Origin: Haladaptatus salinisoli
Lineage (GTDB): Archaea; Halobacteriota; Halobacteria; Halobacteriales; Haladaptataceae
Length of the DNA stretch: 64,000 nucleotides
Reading direction: 5' to 3'
Assembly (NCBI RefSeq): GCF_020614375.1
Contig: NZ_CP085327.1
Location: 124,001-188,000, forward strand
This document shows positions 16,997 to 25,621 of this stretch, piece after piece. The translations under genes were made by a program, and so were the position numbers. Below the pieces are notes generated by a model. That model did not search any database. It had not been told where the DNA came from and worked only from the letters and a program-made list of their open reading frames with translations. Numbering within the stretch: the stretch's first letter is position 1; each line of letters starts with the position of its first letter.

Positions 16997-18235
16997 ATGA
17001 CGACACCCACCCGTTCACCGACCGATTCCGAAGAGCGGACGACCTCCCCGTGGCAGTCGCCGACGGTGCGGATCGTCCTCGCGGCGACCCTGCTCGCGCC
17101 GCTCGGCGTTCCGTTAATCAGCCCGACGCTGCCGGCTTTCCGCGACGCGTTCGCCATCACGGACGCGCAGGCGAGCCTGCTCGTCAGCACCTACTTCGTC
17201 ACGGGAATCGTGCTCTCGCCGTTCATCGGGATGCTCGCCGACCGAGTCGGTCGCCGGGCCGTTCTCGTCGGGTGTCTCTTCGTGTTCAGCCTGTCCGGCG
17301 GTGCGATCGCGTTCGCGCCGAGCTACGAAGCCGTGCTCGCGCTCCGCGTCGTCGGCGGCACCGCCGCGGCGGGCATCTTCATCACGACGGTGACGCTCAT
17401 CGGCGACGCGTTCGAGGGGACGCAGCGAAACGCCGTCCTCGGCATGAACAACGCGGTGCTCTCGGCGGGCGCCGCGACCTTCCCGCTCCTCGGCGGCGCG
17501 CTCGCCGCGTTCGGCTGGAACGTGCCGTACCTCGCCTACTTCGCCGGACTGCCGCTCGGGTTGTACGCCGTCAAACACCTCGAAGAACCCGCCCACGAGC
17601 GGGACTCGCAGGGCATCGCGTACCTCCGCCGCGCCGCGCGCGTGCTCAGCGGCGCGGACGCGCTCGTCCTCTACGGCGCGGCCTGCATGACCGAACTGCT
17701 GCTGTTCGGTACCGTCATCACCATACTGCCGTTCCTGCTGGCGGGGGACTACGGCATGTCGGCCCTGCTCATCGGCCTCGTCCTCGCGATCGGTGAGGCG
17801 GCGTCCGTGGTCGTCTCCGCGAAGAACGGCTGGTTCGCCCGCTACCTCTCGAACTACAGCCTCATCGCCGCCGGCTTCGCGTGCTACGCGGTCGGCCTGT
17901 TCGGCGCGTGGTTGGCGTCGTCCCCGGTCGGCATCACGCTCGCGATGGTCGTGTACGGGGCCGGTCTGGGGCTCTCGATGCCGGCGGTCGACGCCGCCAT
18001 CAGCGACCTCGTCTCGTCCGGCCTCCGCGGGGGCGCGCTCAGCCTGCGCAACAGCACGACGTTCCTCGGACGCGCGGCCGGGCCGGTGCTGTTCGCCAGC
18101 ATCGCGGCGACGACGGGGTACTACCCCTTGTTCGTCGCCAGCGGCGTCGTCGCGCTCGGAATCGCGCTCGCCGTGTTCGCGATGCGAGCGTACCAAAAGC
18201 GCCGCGTCTCGCTCGTCGACGAGCGCCCGGCGTGA
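16997..18235 (+). CDS. Major facilitator superfamily transporter
   Basis: A 412-residue protein with about 12 membrane segments and the MFS loop 2-3 motif GMLADRVGRRAV near residue 75. The first half (SPTLPAFRDAF, then TYFVTGIVLSP) resembles drug-proton antiporters of the DHA1 type. It probably exports a small molecule using the ion gradient. Its regulator is presumably the divergent FilR1-like protein at 15849-16763, across the inverted repeats. The substrate is not predictable. Confidence 0.88.
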   Translation: MTTPTRSPTDSEERTTSPWQSPTVRIVLAATLLAPLGVPLISPTLPAFRDAFAITDAQASLLVSTYFVTGIVLSPFIGMLADRVGRRAVLVGCLFVFSLSGGAIAFAPSYEAVLALRVVGGTAAAGIFITTVTLIGDAFEGTQRNAVLGMNNAVLSAGAATFPLLGGALAAFGWNVPYLAYFAGLPLGLYAVKHLEEPAHERDSQGIAYLRRAARVLSGADALVLYGAACMTELLLFGTVITILPFLLAGDYGMSALLIGLVLAIGEAASVVVSAKNGWFARYLSNYSLIAAGFACYAVGLFGAWLASSPVGITLAMVVYGAGLGLSMPAVDAAISDLVSSGLRGGALSLRNSTTFLGRAAGPVLFASIAATTGYYPLFVASGVVALGIALAVFAMRAYQKRRVSLVDERPA

Positions 18236-18551
18236 GGGTCTTCGCACGTCGCTCCTCGGCGTCTCGCTACCGAGAAATCGGTACGCCCCCGTCCGGAATA
18301 CCGCGTGCTGACTCGACTGGAGGTGCCTCAACCCCCGTCGACGGGTCCCCTCACCGAATCCCTCAAGTCACCGGAATCGCGGGCCGTGGCAATTTCGACG
18401 GTGTCCCCCTGCGGCGTTTTTGGTGACACCCCGCCGTCACTGTACTTCGTCCACCCGTTCTCCAATGCGGGTGTGCACTTGCGCACCGCGGGGTTTCTAG
18501 GGGTGTACTCGCCCGGCGTCGGCGGCGCTACGCATCGACTATCGACGGACA
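18236..18551. other. Intergenic stretch, no gene seen
   Basis: The region lies between two convergent genes. Possible frames are proline- and arginine-rich with no domain, and no RNA structure was recognised. Confidence 0.6.
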
Positions 18552-18956
18552 TCAGTCGAAGCGGTCAGCCACTCCGAAGCCTACGACTGCGAGAACGAGA
18601 CCCAGTCCCACGTGGAGGAGCGTATCGGCGAGACCGATGTTGAGTAACTGGTTCAAGAACGCGGGAACGACGAGCCAAAGCGCGGCCAACAACAGGTACG
18701 CGAGACCGCCGTACCTGTTATAGTCGCCGGAGAAAGCACCGACCGCGAAGTATCCGGCGGCGAGGCCCGCGACGCCCGTGAGAAAGTGCACGGCGTTGTG
18801 GAGCGTATTCACCCCGAAAATCCCGAAGAGCCTGCCCTCGACGGGTACGAGAATGAACCCCAGAATCCCAACGAGCGCGATGACCGCGCCGATACCCAGT
18901 GCCGTCAACACCTGTAGTCGGTTTCCCTCCCCGGTTTCGCTGGCATCGGTTGCCAT
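18552..18956 (-). CDS. DUF4383-family membrane protein
   Basis: A 134-residue protein from the ATG at 18956 (MATDASETGEG). Four hydrophobic segments are visible, with the typical DUF4383 stretch LFGIFGVNTLHNAVHFLTG at about residues 45-63 and a matching NIGLADTLLHVGLG near the end. The repeated N-x-x-H / D-x-x-H pattern suggests paired helices with buried histidines. The family's function is unknown. Confidence 0.82.
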   Translation of the reverse strand: MATDASETGEGNRLQVLTALGIGAVIALVGILGFILVPVEGRLFGIFGVNTLHNAVHFLTGVAGLAAGYFAVGAFSGDYNRYGGLAYLLLAALWLVVPAFLNQLLNIGLADTLLHVGLGLVLAVVGFGVADRFD

Positions 18957-19202
18957 CCTATTCCAACTCTCACACCGTTTTACGGCGTGAAGACACAAAA
19001 CTCTGATTCGGCTTCGACGACCGAACGCTCGGAATAACCCCCTCCCGTTTTCTCGGATGGCATTCTTCGTCGTCCGATGGAAGGATGACGATGGTGTCGA
19101 TCGACGTCCGGAACGGCGGCTCCTCGTTGTCGCTGAAGTTCGCTGGATTCCCCGACGCGGCGACGCGCAGTGCGAAAAACCGCGCGGCAGCGCGGGTTGT
19201 AG

Positions 19203-19287
19203 TGTGCGGGACCGGATTCGAACCGGCGGACCCCTACGGGACAGCGTCCTAAGCGCTGCGCCGTTGGCCTAGCTTGGCTACCCGCAC
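19203..19287 (-). tRNA. tRNA-Leu (anticodon TAG)
   Basis: Read on the minus strand, the acceptor stem GTGCGGG pairs with CCCGCAC, the D arm is AGCCAAGC..GGC, and the anticodon loop is CTTAGGA on the stem CAGCG/CGCTG. A long variable arm typical of Leu (TCCCGTAGGGGT) precedes the T arm with GTTCGAATC. No intron and no encoded CCA are seen. Confidence 0.93.
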
Positions 19288-19343
19288 GCGGTATCAACTT
19301 CCGAAGTCGGCGATAAGAACCTGTCGCTCTCGTCGGACGAGCG

Positions 19344-19350
19344 TTTATAT
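19344..19350 (+). promoter_or_regulatory. TATA-box-like element for the TFIIB-like gene
   Basis: tttatat is centred about 28 nt before the start at 19375, giving a leaderless transcript and supporting that non-ATG start. Confidence 0.5.
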
Positions 19351-19374
19351 TCGACGGCGCGCTACCTTGCTCCC

Positions 19375-19695
19375 GTGTATCGGGCACGTGACCAAGTCGA
19401 AAACGAATCGTGGCTCGCAGAACTCCAACAGGCCGCAGACCGCCTCGAACTCGAAACGGGTGCGCGGTCGCGCGCGGCCGACCTCTTTCTCACGACCATC
19501 TCCGACGAGGACGACCCCGAGGAGCGTTCGAAGCGCGCGGTCGCGGCGGCCAGCCTCTACGCCGGGTCGCTCATCGAGGGCGACCAGCGGTCGCAGCAAG
19601 CGGTGGCCGACGCGGTCGGCGTCGCGCGGTTGACGATTCAGCAGCGCTGGAAGTCTATCCTCGAAGAGGCGGGGCTCCAACCGCCGTCGTGGTGA
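19375..19695 (+). CDS. Short TFIIB-like (cyclin-fold) protein
   Basis: A 106-residue protein starting at a GTG codon. The segment from about residue 18 on resembles one cyclin repeat of archaeal TFB: DLFLTTISDED..ERSKRAVAAASLYAGSLI, then QQAVADAVGVARLTIQQRWK, where the last part matches the DNA-contacting helices. The zinc ribbon and second repeat of a full TFB are missing. It may modulate transcription initiation or bind promoters alone; small proteins of this kind are annotated as TFIIB family in haloarchaea. Confidence 0.72.
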   Translation: MYRARDQVENESWLAELQQAADRLELETGARSRAADLFLTTISDEDDPEERSKRAVAAASLYAGSLIEGDQRSQQAVADAVGVARLTIQQRWKSILEEAGLQPPSW

Positions 19696-19710
19696 CTCGC
19701 CGCTCGAAAA

Positions 19711-20199
19711 TCAGTCGCGTCCGCGGCGTCCATCGCGCTCGGGGGTGAGGTTCCCGTGTTCGTCGATTTCGCCCCGGACGATTCGGGTGCTGGAGATGAT
19801 ATCCCCGTCCTCTGCCTCCACGTGCGGGACCACGACGATGTCGAGGGGGTCGTACCCGCGCTCCTCGCGGATGTCGTTGATTCGCTCGCCGCCGTCCTTC
19901 GTCTCCGGGGAGACGATGAGCGCGTCGAATTGCTCCTCGGTGGCGATGCCCGTCGGCTCCGTGAGCTTCCGCACCTCGAACTCGCGGTCGTACCCCTCGG
20001 CGAGCGTCCGGAGGTCGGCTTCGAGGTCGCGCTTTCGCTCCTCGAACGGGCGGACGTACCTGTCCACGTTGCGCGTCTTCGGCGCGAGGTCGTCGCTCGT
20101 CAGCCCGACGGTCACGTCACCCAACTCAAACGCTCGCTCGAACAGCGCCCTGTGACCGTCGTGAACCGGGTCGAAAGTCCCGCCCAACGCAACGTCCAT
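19711..20199 (-). CDS. coaD: Archaeal phosphopantetheine adenylyltransferase
   Basis: A 162-residue nucleotidyltransferase. The N-terminal GGTFDPVHDGH has the HxGH motif, and ISSTRI near residue 138 is the second nucleotide-binding signature. The TGIATEEQFDALIVSPET stretch matches the archaeal PPAT type. It joins ATP to 4'-phosphopantetheine, the fourth step of coenzyme A synthesis. The start ATG at 20199 gives the conserved MDVALGGTFDP opening. It lies 59 bp downstream of the regulator at 20259 on the same strand. Confidence 0.9.
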   Translation of the reverse strand: MDVALGGTFDPVHDGHRALFERAFELGDVTVGLTSDDLAPKTRNVDRYVRPFEERKRDLEADLRTLAEGYDREFEVRKLTEPTGIATEEQFDALIVSPETKDGGERINDIREERGYDPLDIVVVPHVEAEDGDIISSTRIVRGEIDEHGNLTPERDGRRGRD

Positions 20200-20258
20200 A
20201 TCCCGCCGAATGATTCGACACGGTTTATCACCTTCGGAACTCGCCGACGGGGGCGGCG

Positions 20259-21020
20259 TCAGATGGGCCGCGCATCGTCTCGATAGCGGCGGTACAGCGT
20301 CTCGGCCCAGTCCAGAAAGTCGCGGTCGTCGCACTCCACGAGCGCCCTGAGCTGTCCGTCGTCGTCGTACGCGCCCGCGAGCGCCCAGTCGTCCCCGAGC
20401 GTCAGTCCGAGTCCGACCGCTCCGTCGTACCGCCGGATGTCGATGGCCTGCTTGACCGTTCGAAATTCGAGCGGGTTGCGCGACCGCGCGATTTCGATCC
20501 GCTCCGCGGGCATGACGAGTTCCGTTTCGACGCCGGAGAGGACGAGTTCGGCGTGGGCGTCGTGGTAGAGTCGACTCAGGACGGGCGCGAGCATTCGAAC
20601 CGAGCGCGTTCGACGCTCGCGCAGTCGGCGCACGTAGCGGCTCACCGGTGCCTGCGGTTGCTCCGGCGACGCGGCGACGAGCGTCGCGCCGCGCAGCCAC
20701 TCCGGGTCCGGCGCGTGCGCCGGGTCTGGGAGGTGTCGGAAGAAGGGGTCGTACTCCGCGAGCGTCGCCATCGTCTCGACGTACTCCCCGTGGGTTCGAG
20801 CGACGAGGTCGCCGCTGGTGGTGAGGGCGTACTTCCCGTTCCGCTTTCGAACCCAGCCGCGGTCGGCGAACTCCGAGAGGTTGCGCTGGACGCTTCGGTG
20901 CGACGCGTCGAGAGCGTCCGCCACGTCGCGCGGGGAGCCGGGGTGCTCCCGGAGGTGGACGAGCAGGCGCAGGCGCTCCGACGACCCGGCGAGAAACGCG
21001 ACGGATTCGGGCGCGTCCAT
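20259..21020 (-). CDS. Winged-helix regulator, FilR1-like
   Basis: A 253-residue protein of the same architecture as the regulator at 15849. The N-terminal helix-turn-helix (about residues 12-70, with ALDASHRSVQRNLSEF as recognition helix and a wing GKYALTTSGDLV) is followed by a sensor domain (ATLVAASPEQPQAP, later DDWALAGAYDDDGQL). It is divergent from the FKBP gene and upstream of coaD. Its ligand and target are unknown. Confidence 0.8.
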   Translation of the reverse strand: MDAPESVAFLAGSSERLRLLVHLREHPGSPRDVADALDASHRSVQRNLSEFADRGWVRKRNGKYALTTSGDLVARTHGEYVETMATLAEYDPFFRHLPDPAHAPDPEWLRGATLVAASPEQPQAPVSRYVRRLRERRTRSVRMLAPVLSRLYHDAHAELVLSGVETELVMPAERIEIARSRNPLEFRTVKQAIDIRRYDGAVGLGLTLGDDWALAGAYDDDGQLRALVECDDRDFLDWAETLYRRYRDDARPI

Positions 21021-21093
21021 CGGGGGAAACTACTCGGAGCGGCGACGTAAATCCCCCTCTTCGCGCGAACTCGCTCTCGCGGTCGAAACGTGA

Positions 21094-21101
21094 TTCTTAA
21101 G
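21094..21101 (+). promoter_or_regulatory. TATA-box-like element for the FKBP gene
   Basis: ttcttaag is centred 28-29 nt before the ATG at 21126, fitting a leaderless mRNA. Confidence 0.45.
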
Positions 21102-21125
21102 GGGCGAACGGGTGTCGTTTCGTGT

Positions 21126-22073
21126 ATGAGTGACGAACAAGAGGCGGAAGTAGCCGAGGAAGAAGAGACGGAATCGCAAGACGGACTGCAGGAAGGCGAC
21201 TTCATCAGCCTCGATTACACCGCACGCACGGTCGAGGACGACGACCTCGTGGACACGACCAGCGCGGACGTCGCGGAGGAGGAGGGCGTCGAAGCGGAGG
21301 GTCGCGAGTTCGGCCCGCGCACCATCGTCCTCGGCGCGGGACACATCTTCGAACCCGTCGAGGAGGACATCTACGGTAAGGAAGCCGGCGACGAGGGCAC
21401 CGTCACCGTCGAGCAGGCGTTCGGCGAGTACGACAACGAGCAGGTTCGCACGGTGAGCGCCGACAAGATTTCGGAGGACGACCGCTACCCCGGGGCGCGC
21501 GTCAACGTCGACGGCCAGCAGGGCCACGTCGAGACCATCATCGGCGGTCGCGCGCGCGTGGACTTCAACCACCCGCTCGCCGGCGAGGACCTGGAGTACG
21601 AGTACGAAATCGTCGAGGAGGTCGAGGACGCGGACGAGAAGGCGAAGGGCCTGTTCTCGATGTACATCGACGCCGACCTCGACATGTGGATTCAGACGGA
21701 CGAAGTGGAGGAGGAAGTCGAGGACGAGGAGGGTGAAACCGAGACCGAGACGGTCGAGAAGGAGACGCTCTACATCGAGGCCACGCCGCAGCTGTCGATG
21801 AACCAGCAGTGGATGTTCCAGAAACAGCAGATCGCACAGGACGTCATCGACCGCCTCGACTTGGACCGCGTCATCGTCCAGGAGACCATCGAAGGCGGCG
21901 GCATGGGCGGCATGATGGGCGGTATGGGCGGCATGGGCATGGGCGACGCCGACATCGAAGAGGCGCTCGAAGACGTCGACGTCGACGAGGACGAGATCGT
22001 CGAGGAACTCGAAGCCGAAGGCGAAGACGAGGACGAAGCGGCGGCCGAGGACGCGGACGCGACCGAAGAGTAA
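21126..22073 (+). CDS. FKBP-type peptidyl-prolyl cis-trans isomerase (SlyD-like, long form)
   Basis: A 315-residue very acidic protein. The FKBP domain begins near residue 22 (GDFISLDYTARTVEDDDLVDTT) and continues with GAGHIFEPVEEDIYG. An inserted-flap segment follows with GARVNVDGQQGHV and RVDFNHPLAGEDLEYEYEI, as in SlyD. The C-terminal half adds a second region (about 185-265), a Gly/Met-rich block (GGGMGGMMGGMGG) and a Glu/Asp tail. It should catalyse prolyl isomerisation and act as a chaperone. The Met-rich block could aid client or metal binding; this is inference. Confidence 0.9.
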   Translation: MSDEQEAEVAEEEETESQDGLQEGDFISLDYTARTVEDDDLVDTTSADVAEEEGVEAEGREFGPRTIVLGAGHIFEPVEEDIYGKEAGDEGTVTVEQAFGEYDNEQVRTVSADKISEDDRYPGARVNVDGQQGHVETIIGGRARVDFNHPLAGEDLEYEYEIVEEVEDADEKAKGLFSMYIDADLDMWIQTDEVEEEVEDEEGETETETVEKETLYIEATPQLSMNQQWMFQKQQIAQDVIDRLDLDRVIVQETIEGGGMGGMMGGMGGMGMGDADIEEALEDVDVDEDEIVEELEAEGEDEDEAAAEDADATEE

Positions 22074-22115
22074 CCCGAACCGAACCGTTTTCTACGCGGT
22101 GGACGACTGTCGGGT

Positions 22116-22718
22116 GTGATACCCCCGACGCGACTCTTTCACCTCCACTTCAACACGCCCGACGTGAGCGGCGCCGAACGACGACTCGCGGAGCGCGGCC
22201 TACCGCTCTATCGCCGATTCGGCCGCGTCGACGGCGAGTTTCGCGCGCTCGACGCCGACGACCCGGTTCCGGACGACTTTCGCCTCCGCCTCCAGAACGC
22301 CCAACGGGGGTACGTGAACGTCACCCTCGCTCCTGGGCGACGACCGCGCTTCGACCACCTCGGCCTCTGTACGACCGCCTTCGACGCGCTCTGCGACCGC
22401 GCGACCGAGCGGGGCTGGTCGGTGCGCGACCGCGACGGGCGGCGGACGTTCGTGATGACGCCGTGGCGGTTCCGGGTCGAACTCCACCCCGACGGAAGCG
22501 ACGTGGAGACGGACCTCGGCCCGTGGGAGGTCGCGCACTTCGAGCGCGTCGAACTCACCCTCCCCGACTCGGACGCGGACGACGAGTTCCGGGCCGTGTT
22601 CGGCGACGTGCCGGGGATCAGGATTCGGCGAGGTGACGACGTCGGCGCGCCGCGATTCCACCTCGCCGGGAGCGCGTTTCGGGACGGGACGCAGGTCGAG
22701 ACCGACGCCGTGCTCTGA
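22116..22718 (+). CDS. VOC (glyoxalase/bleomycin resistance) superfamily-like protein
   Basis: A 200-residue protein starting at GTG 22116 (VIPPTRLFHLHFNTPDV). The opening strand with HLHF, the GLPLYRRFGRV helix, the central FDHLGLCTTAFDALCDRA and the FRVELHPDG strand match two beta-alpha-beta-beta-beta units of VOC proteins, with His/Glu as potential metal ligands. The reaction is unknown. It lies 42 bp downstream of the FKBP gene. Confidence 0.65.
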   Translation: MIPPTRLFHLHFNTPDVSGAERRLAERGLPLYRRFGRVDGEFRALDADDPVPDDFRLRLQNAQRGYVNVTLAPGRRPRFDHLGLCTTAFDALCDRATERGWSVRDRDGRRTFVMTPWRFRVELHPDGSDVETDLGPWEVAHFERVELTLPDSDADDEFRAVFGDVPGIRIRRGDDVGAPRFHLAGSAFRDGTQVETDAVL

Positions 22719-22776
22719 CGCGTCGGCCTCCCCGACCGTTCGTTTCCGACCACCCCTTCCGACTAACCTCGTTCGA

Positions 22777-23454
22777 CTACCCCGTCGAGTTCTCGGTGTC
22801 TATCTCGCCGACGTACCACTCTCCGACGCTGGCGTTCCGAATGACCGACCGCTCGACGGTTCCGTTCTCGATGACCACGTCCGGTCGCGGTTTCGAATCG
22901 GGATTCGTCACGGCGGGCGGGACGACCGACTCGTTCGCGGCTTCCTGCATCGTCGCGTTTTGCACCGACAGGTTCTGCACCACCAGCCGATCGAGCGCCG
23001 CGCCTTCGACGGTCACGTTCGCCAGCACGTGGCGCTCGATGACGCGGTCTTTCACGCCGGGGTCGAAGAGGTTGCCGCCGGGCACGTTCCAGATGGAGCG
23101 ATTTCTGACGACGATTCGACTCGCGGTGACGTTCTTTAGCGTCCCGTTTTCGATTTCGAGTTCGGCGACGGAGACGTTCCGAAGGGTGACGTTCCGCTGG
23201 AGTTCTCCGTCGGTGCGAAGCCTGCGGACGAGCACGGAGTCGACCGTCGCGTTCTGCACCGTCACGTTCCGCAGCGCCCACGTTCTGACGGTCACGTTGT
23301 TGATGGACACCTTGTACTGGAGGGGTGAGAACTGCCCGAACTGCGGGCTCCCGTTCGCCGACGCCGCCGTTCCCCCGACGAGCGGTGTGACCCCCGAGAG
23401 CAGGAGAAGAAACGAGAGAACGACCGCGGTTCGCGGGCCGGTTTGCGTCCCCAT
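22777..23454 (-). CDS. Exported sequon-rich repetitive protein, probable beta-helix
   Basis: A 225-residue protein from the ATG at 23454. A signal peptide spans about residues 1-33 (VVLSFLLLLSGVTPLVGG). The mature part is built of short repeated units such as NVTVRTWALRNVTVQNATV and RNVTLRNVSVAELEIENGT. I count about fifteen N-x-S/T sequons. Regularly spaced Val/Leu and Asn suggest a right-handed beta-helix stacked from about 10-residue steps. It would be an extracellular target for AglB-type N-glycosylation. No transmembrane tail is seen. No family was recognised. Confidence 0.72.
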   Translation of the reverse strand: MGTQTGPRTAVVLSFLLLLSGVTPLVGGTAASANGSPQFGQFSPLQYKVSINNVTVRTWALRNVTVQNATVDSVLVRRLRTDGELQRNVTLRNVSVAELEIENGTLKNVTASRIVVRNRSIWNVPGGNLFDPGVKDRVIERHVLANVTVEGAALDRLVVQNLSVQNATMQEAANESVVPPAVTNPDSKPRPDVVIENGTVERSVIRNASVGEWYVGEIDTENSTG

Positions 23455-23530
23455 ACGCACAACAGTCACGAGGGACGGCATAAACCGGCGCGACCGTTTC
23501 CGTCGGTTCGTCGTGTTAGGCCGACGTTTC

Positions 23531-23992
23531 TCACTTCACGCTGATGTGTGCGGCGAGGTCGTCGCGGACGATGGTCTCGCAGTACTCGCAGCGGACGCCG
23601 TCCGCGAGCACCTCGAATTTCGACTCGACCGGTTCGCTCCCCGTCGTGATGCAGTTGCTGTTCGGACAGGAGAGGACGCCGACCACCCGCTCGGGGCGCT
23701 CCAACCGATGCTTTTCTGCCACTTCGTACTCGCGGATGATGTTGATGGTGGCGTCGGGCGCGATGAGCGAGAGCACGTCCACCTCGTTCTGGCTCAGTTC
23801 GCGCCCCTCGACTTTCACGATATCTTTGCGACCCATCCGGTCGCTCGGGACGTTCATCCCGACGCTGATGGCTTCGCCCTCGCTCCCGTCGATGCCGAGG
23901 ATGGCGAGGACGTTGAGCGCCTGTCCGGCGCGGATGTGGTCGATGACGGTGCCGTTTCGAATCTTGCTGACGCGGAGTTCGTGTTCGCTCAT
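23531..23992 (-). CDS. pyrI: Aspartate carbamoyltransferase regulatory subunit
   Basis: A 153-residue protein of usual length. The N-terminal allosteric domain (residues 1-100, [17 protein letters not shown]) binds nucleotides. The C-terminal zinc domain has the four Cys ligands in SCPNSNC and CEYC. It pairs with PyrB to form the allosterically controlled enzyme. The start ATG at 23992 overlaps the pyrB stop by 4 bp, so the two are translationally coupled. Confidence 0.96.
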   Translation of the reverse strand: MSEHELRVSKIRNGTVIDHIRAGQALNVLAILGIDGSEGEAISVGMNVPSDRMGRKDIVKVEGRELSQNEVDVLSLIAPDATINIIREYEVAEKHRLERPERVVGVLSCPNSNCITTGSEPVESKFEVLADGVRCEYCETIVRDDLAAHISVK

Positions 23993-24900
23993 CGTTCCTC
24001 CAGCATGGAATCGAGCAGTGCCATGCGCACCGGGACGCCGTTGTGCGCCTGTTCGAAGTACTTCGCGTGCGGCGTGTCGTCCACCTCGGCGGCTATCTCG
24101 TCGACGCGCGGCAGGGGGTGCATGACGGTCAGGTCGTCCGAGGCACCCGCCAGCGTGTCGAGGTCGATTTGATACTCGCCGGCGATTTCGCGGTACTCGT
24201 TCTCGTCGGGGAAGCGTTCGCGCTGGATGCGGGTGACGTAGAGCACGTCCAGATTCGGCAGCACGTCCTCGACGTCCGCGTGCTCGCGGACGTTCGCACC
24301 CGCCTCGTGGAGGTCGTAGCGAACGCTTCGGGGGAGTTTGAGGCTCGGCGGACTGACGAAGTGCTGTCGAGTGTCGAAGTTCGTCAGCGCGTGGGCGAGC
24401 GAGTGAACCGTGCGCCCGTACTTCAGGTCGCCCATGATACCGATGGTGAGGTCGTCGAGTCCCGCGTTCTCCCGAATCGTGTAGAGGTCGAGCAGGGTCT
24501 GGGTCGGGTGGTGACCCGCTCCGTCGCCCGCGTTGAGCAGGGGGACGTCCACGAAGTCGCTCACCATCTTCGCCGCCCCTTGGCTCGGGTGGCGCAACAC
24601 GAGCGCGTCGGCGTAGCCTTCGACGACCCGCGCGGAGTCGGCGAGCGACTCGCCCTTCTTCACGCTCGACGATTCGACGGAGCCCATGTCCACGATGTCG
24701 CCGCCGAGGCGCTTGATGGCGGTCTCGAAGCTCATCTTCGTGCGGGTGCTCGGCTCGTAGAACATCAGCCCGAGCAGTTTCCCCGCGTGTCGGTCCGCGA
24801 ACGCCGCCGGGTCGGCGTCGATCTCGGCGGCTCGGTCGAGGACGCCCTCGATGTCGGCGCGCGAGAGTTGTTTCGTGTCGATGAGGTGGTCGTGCCGCAT
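23989..24900 (-). CDS. pyrB: Aspartate carbamoyltransferase catalytic subunit
   Basis: A 303-residue protein. The carbamoyl-phosphate motif [12 protein letters not shown] lies near residue 50, HPTQTLLDL near 130, and HPLPRVDEI near 265; these are the conserved active-site segments. It makes carbamoyl-aspartate, the first committed step of pyrimidine synthesis. It is the first gene of the pyrBI operon, divergent from the MinD-like gene at 24983 with only 82 bp between. AT-rich boxes face both ways in that gap. Confidence 0.97.
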   Translation of the reverse strand: MRHDHLIDTKQLSRADIEGVLDRAAEIDADPAAFADRHAGKLLGLMFYEPSTRTKMSFETAIKRLGGDIVDMGSVESSSVKKGESLADSARVVEGYADALVLRHPSQGAAKMVSDFVDVPLLNAGDGAGHHPTQTLLDLYTIRENAGLDDLTIGIMGDLKYGRTVHSLAHALTNFDTRQHFVSPPSLKLPRSVRYDLHEAGANVREHADVEDVLPNLDVLYVTRIQRERFPDENEYREIAGEYQIDLDTLAGASDDLTVMHPLPRVDEIAAEVDDTPHAKYFEQAHNGVPVRMALLDSMLEER

Positions 24901-24953
24901 CGTTCGACAAGGGGGGAGCGCGCGTATTGAAAGGCACGGGTCGCCCCCGAAAC

Positions 24954-24959
24954 TTAAAT
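24954..24959 (+). promoter_or_regulatory. TATA-box-like element for the MinD-like gene
   Basis: ttaaat is centred about 27 nt before the ATG at 24983, indicating a leaderless transcript and supporting this start. Confidence 0.5.
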
Positions 24960-24982
24960 CGGATGACGCGACCACAGCCGCC

Positions 24983-25621
24983 ATGCTCGCTATCGCCGGC
25001 GGAAAGGGCGGCTGCGGAAAGACGACCACGACGCTCGGGCTCGCGGCCGCGCTCGGCAGGGCTCGCCGGTCGGTGCTCGCCGCGGACGCCGACCTCGACA
25101 TGCCCGACCTGCACCTGCTCGCGGACGTGGACGCCGATCCGAACCTCGCCGCCGTCGCGCGGGACGGCGCGGTCGAGGACGCCGCCCACCCGCCGCCCTC
25201 CCTCTCCGGCGTCGACTTCGTGCCCGCACCGCGGTCGTTCGGCGAGGCGGTCGACCTCCCCTCCGCGCTCTCCCGCCTCGGCGCGAACGCGGACCACGTT
25301 CTCGTGGACTGTCCCGCCGGGGCGGGGCCGGACGCCGCGACCCCGCTTCGAATCGCGGAGCACGCGCTGTTGGTGACGACGCTCGACCCGGCTTGTCTCC
25401 GCGACGCGGCCAAAACCGCCGCGATGGCGCGCGCGCTCGACGCGACCGTCGTCGGATGCGTCCTCGTCCGGACGACGCGCACCCCCGCGAGCGTCGAGCG
25501 ACTGCTCGGCTGTCCCGCGCTGACGTCGGTTCCGGAGGTCGTCGCGCCGGTGCTCGCCGACGAGTCGGTCGCGCGGGCGTACGACCGACTCGCGTCGGCG
25601 GTCCTGACCAAACACTTATGA
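24983..25621 (+). CDS. MinD/ParA-like ATPase
   Basis: A 212-residue P-loop ATPase starting [10 protein letters not shown]. It has the deviant Walker A motif [10 protein letters not shown] at residues 8-17, a switch segment [14 protein letters not shown], and a Walker B-like [13 protein letters not shown] near 110. These proteins dimerise on ATP and position complexes or DNA, often at membranes or the nucleoid. It is shorter than typical MinD (about 260) and has no clear amphipathic tail. Its stop overlaps the next gene's ATG (ATGA), so they are co-translated. Confidence 0.85.
   Translation: MLAIAGGKGGCGKTTTTLGLAAALGRARRSVLAADADLDMPDLHLLADVDADPNLAAVARDGAVEDAAHPPPSLSGVDFVPAPRSFGEAVDLPSALSRLGANADHVLVDCPAGAGPDAATPLRIAEHALLVTTLDPACLRDAAKTAAMARALDATVVGCVLVRTTRTPASVERLLGCPALTSVPEVVAPVLADESVARAYDRLASAVLTKHL

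Noticed and set aside
23531..25615. A fused 694-residue frame joining pyrI to upstream DNA
   Set aside because: PyrI itself ends the frame and its natural ATG is at 23992; the upstream part is the off-frame shadow of pyrB.
24983..25621. Replication/partition locus of a plasmid based on the ParA-like gene
   Set aside because: There is no ParB or Orc/Cdc6 gene nearby and the neighbours are core metabolic genes, so a chromosomal MinD-like role is more likely.
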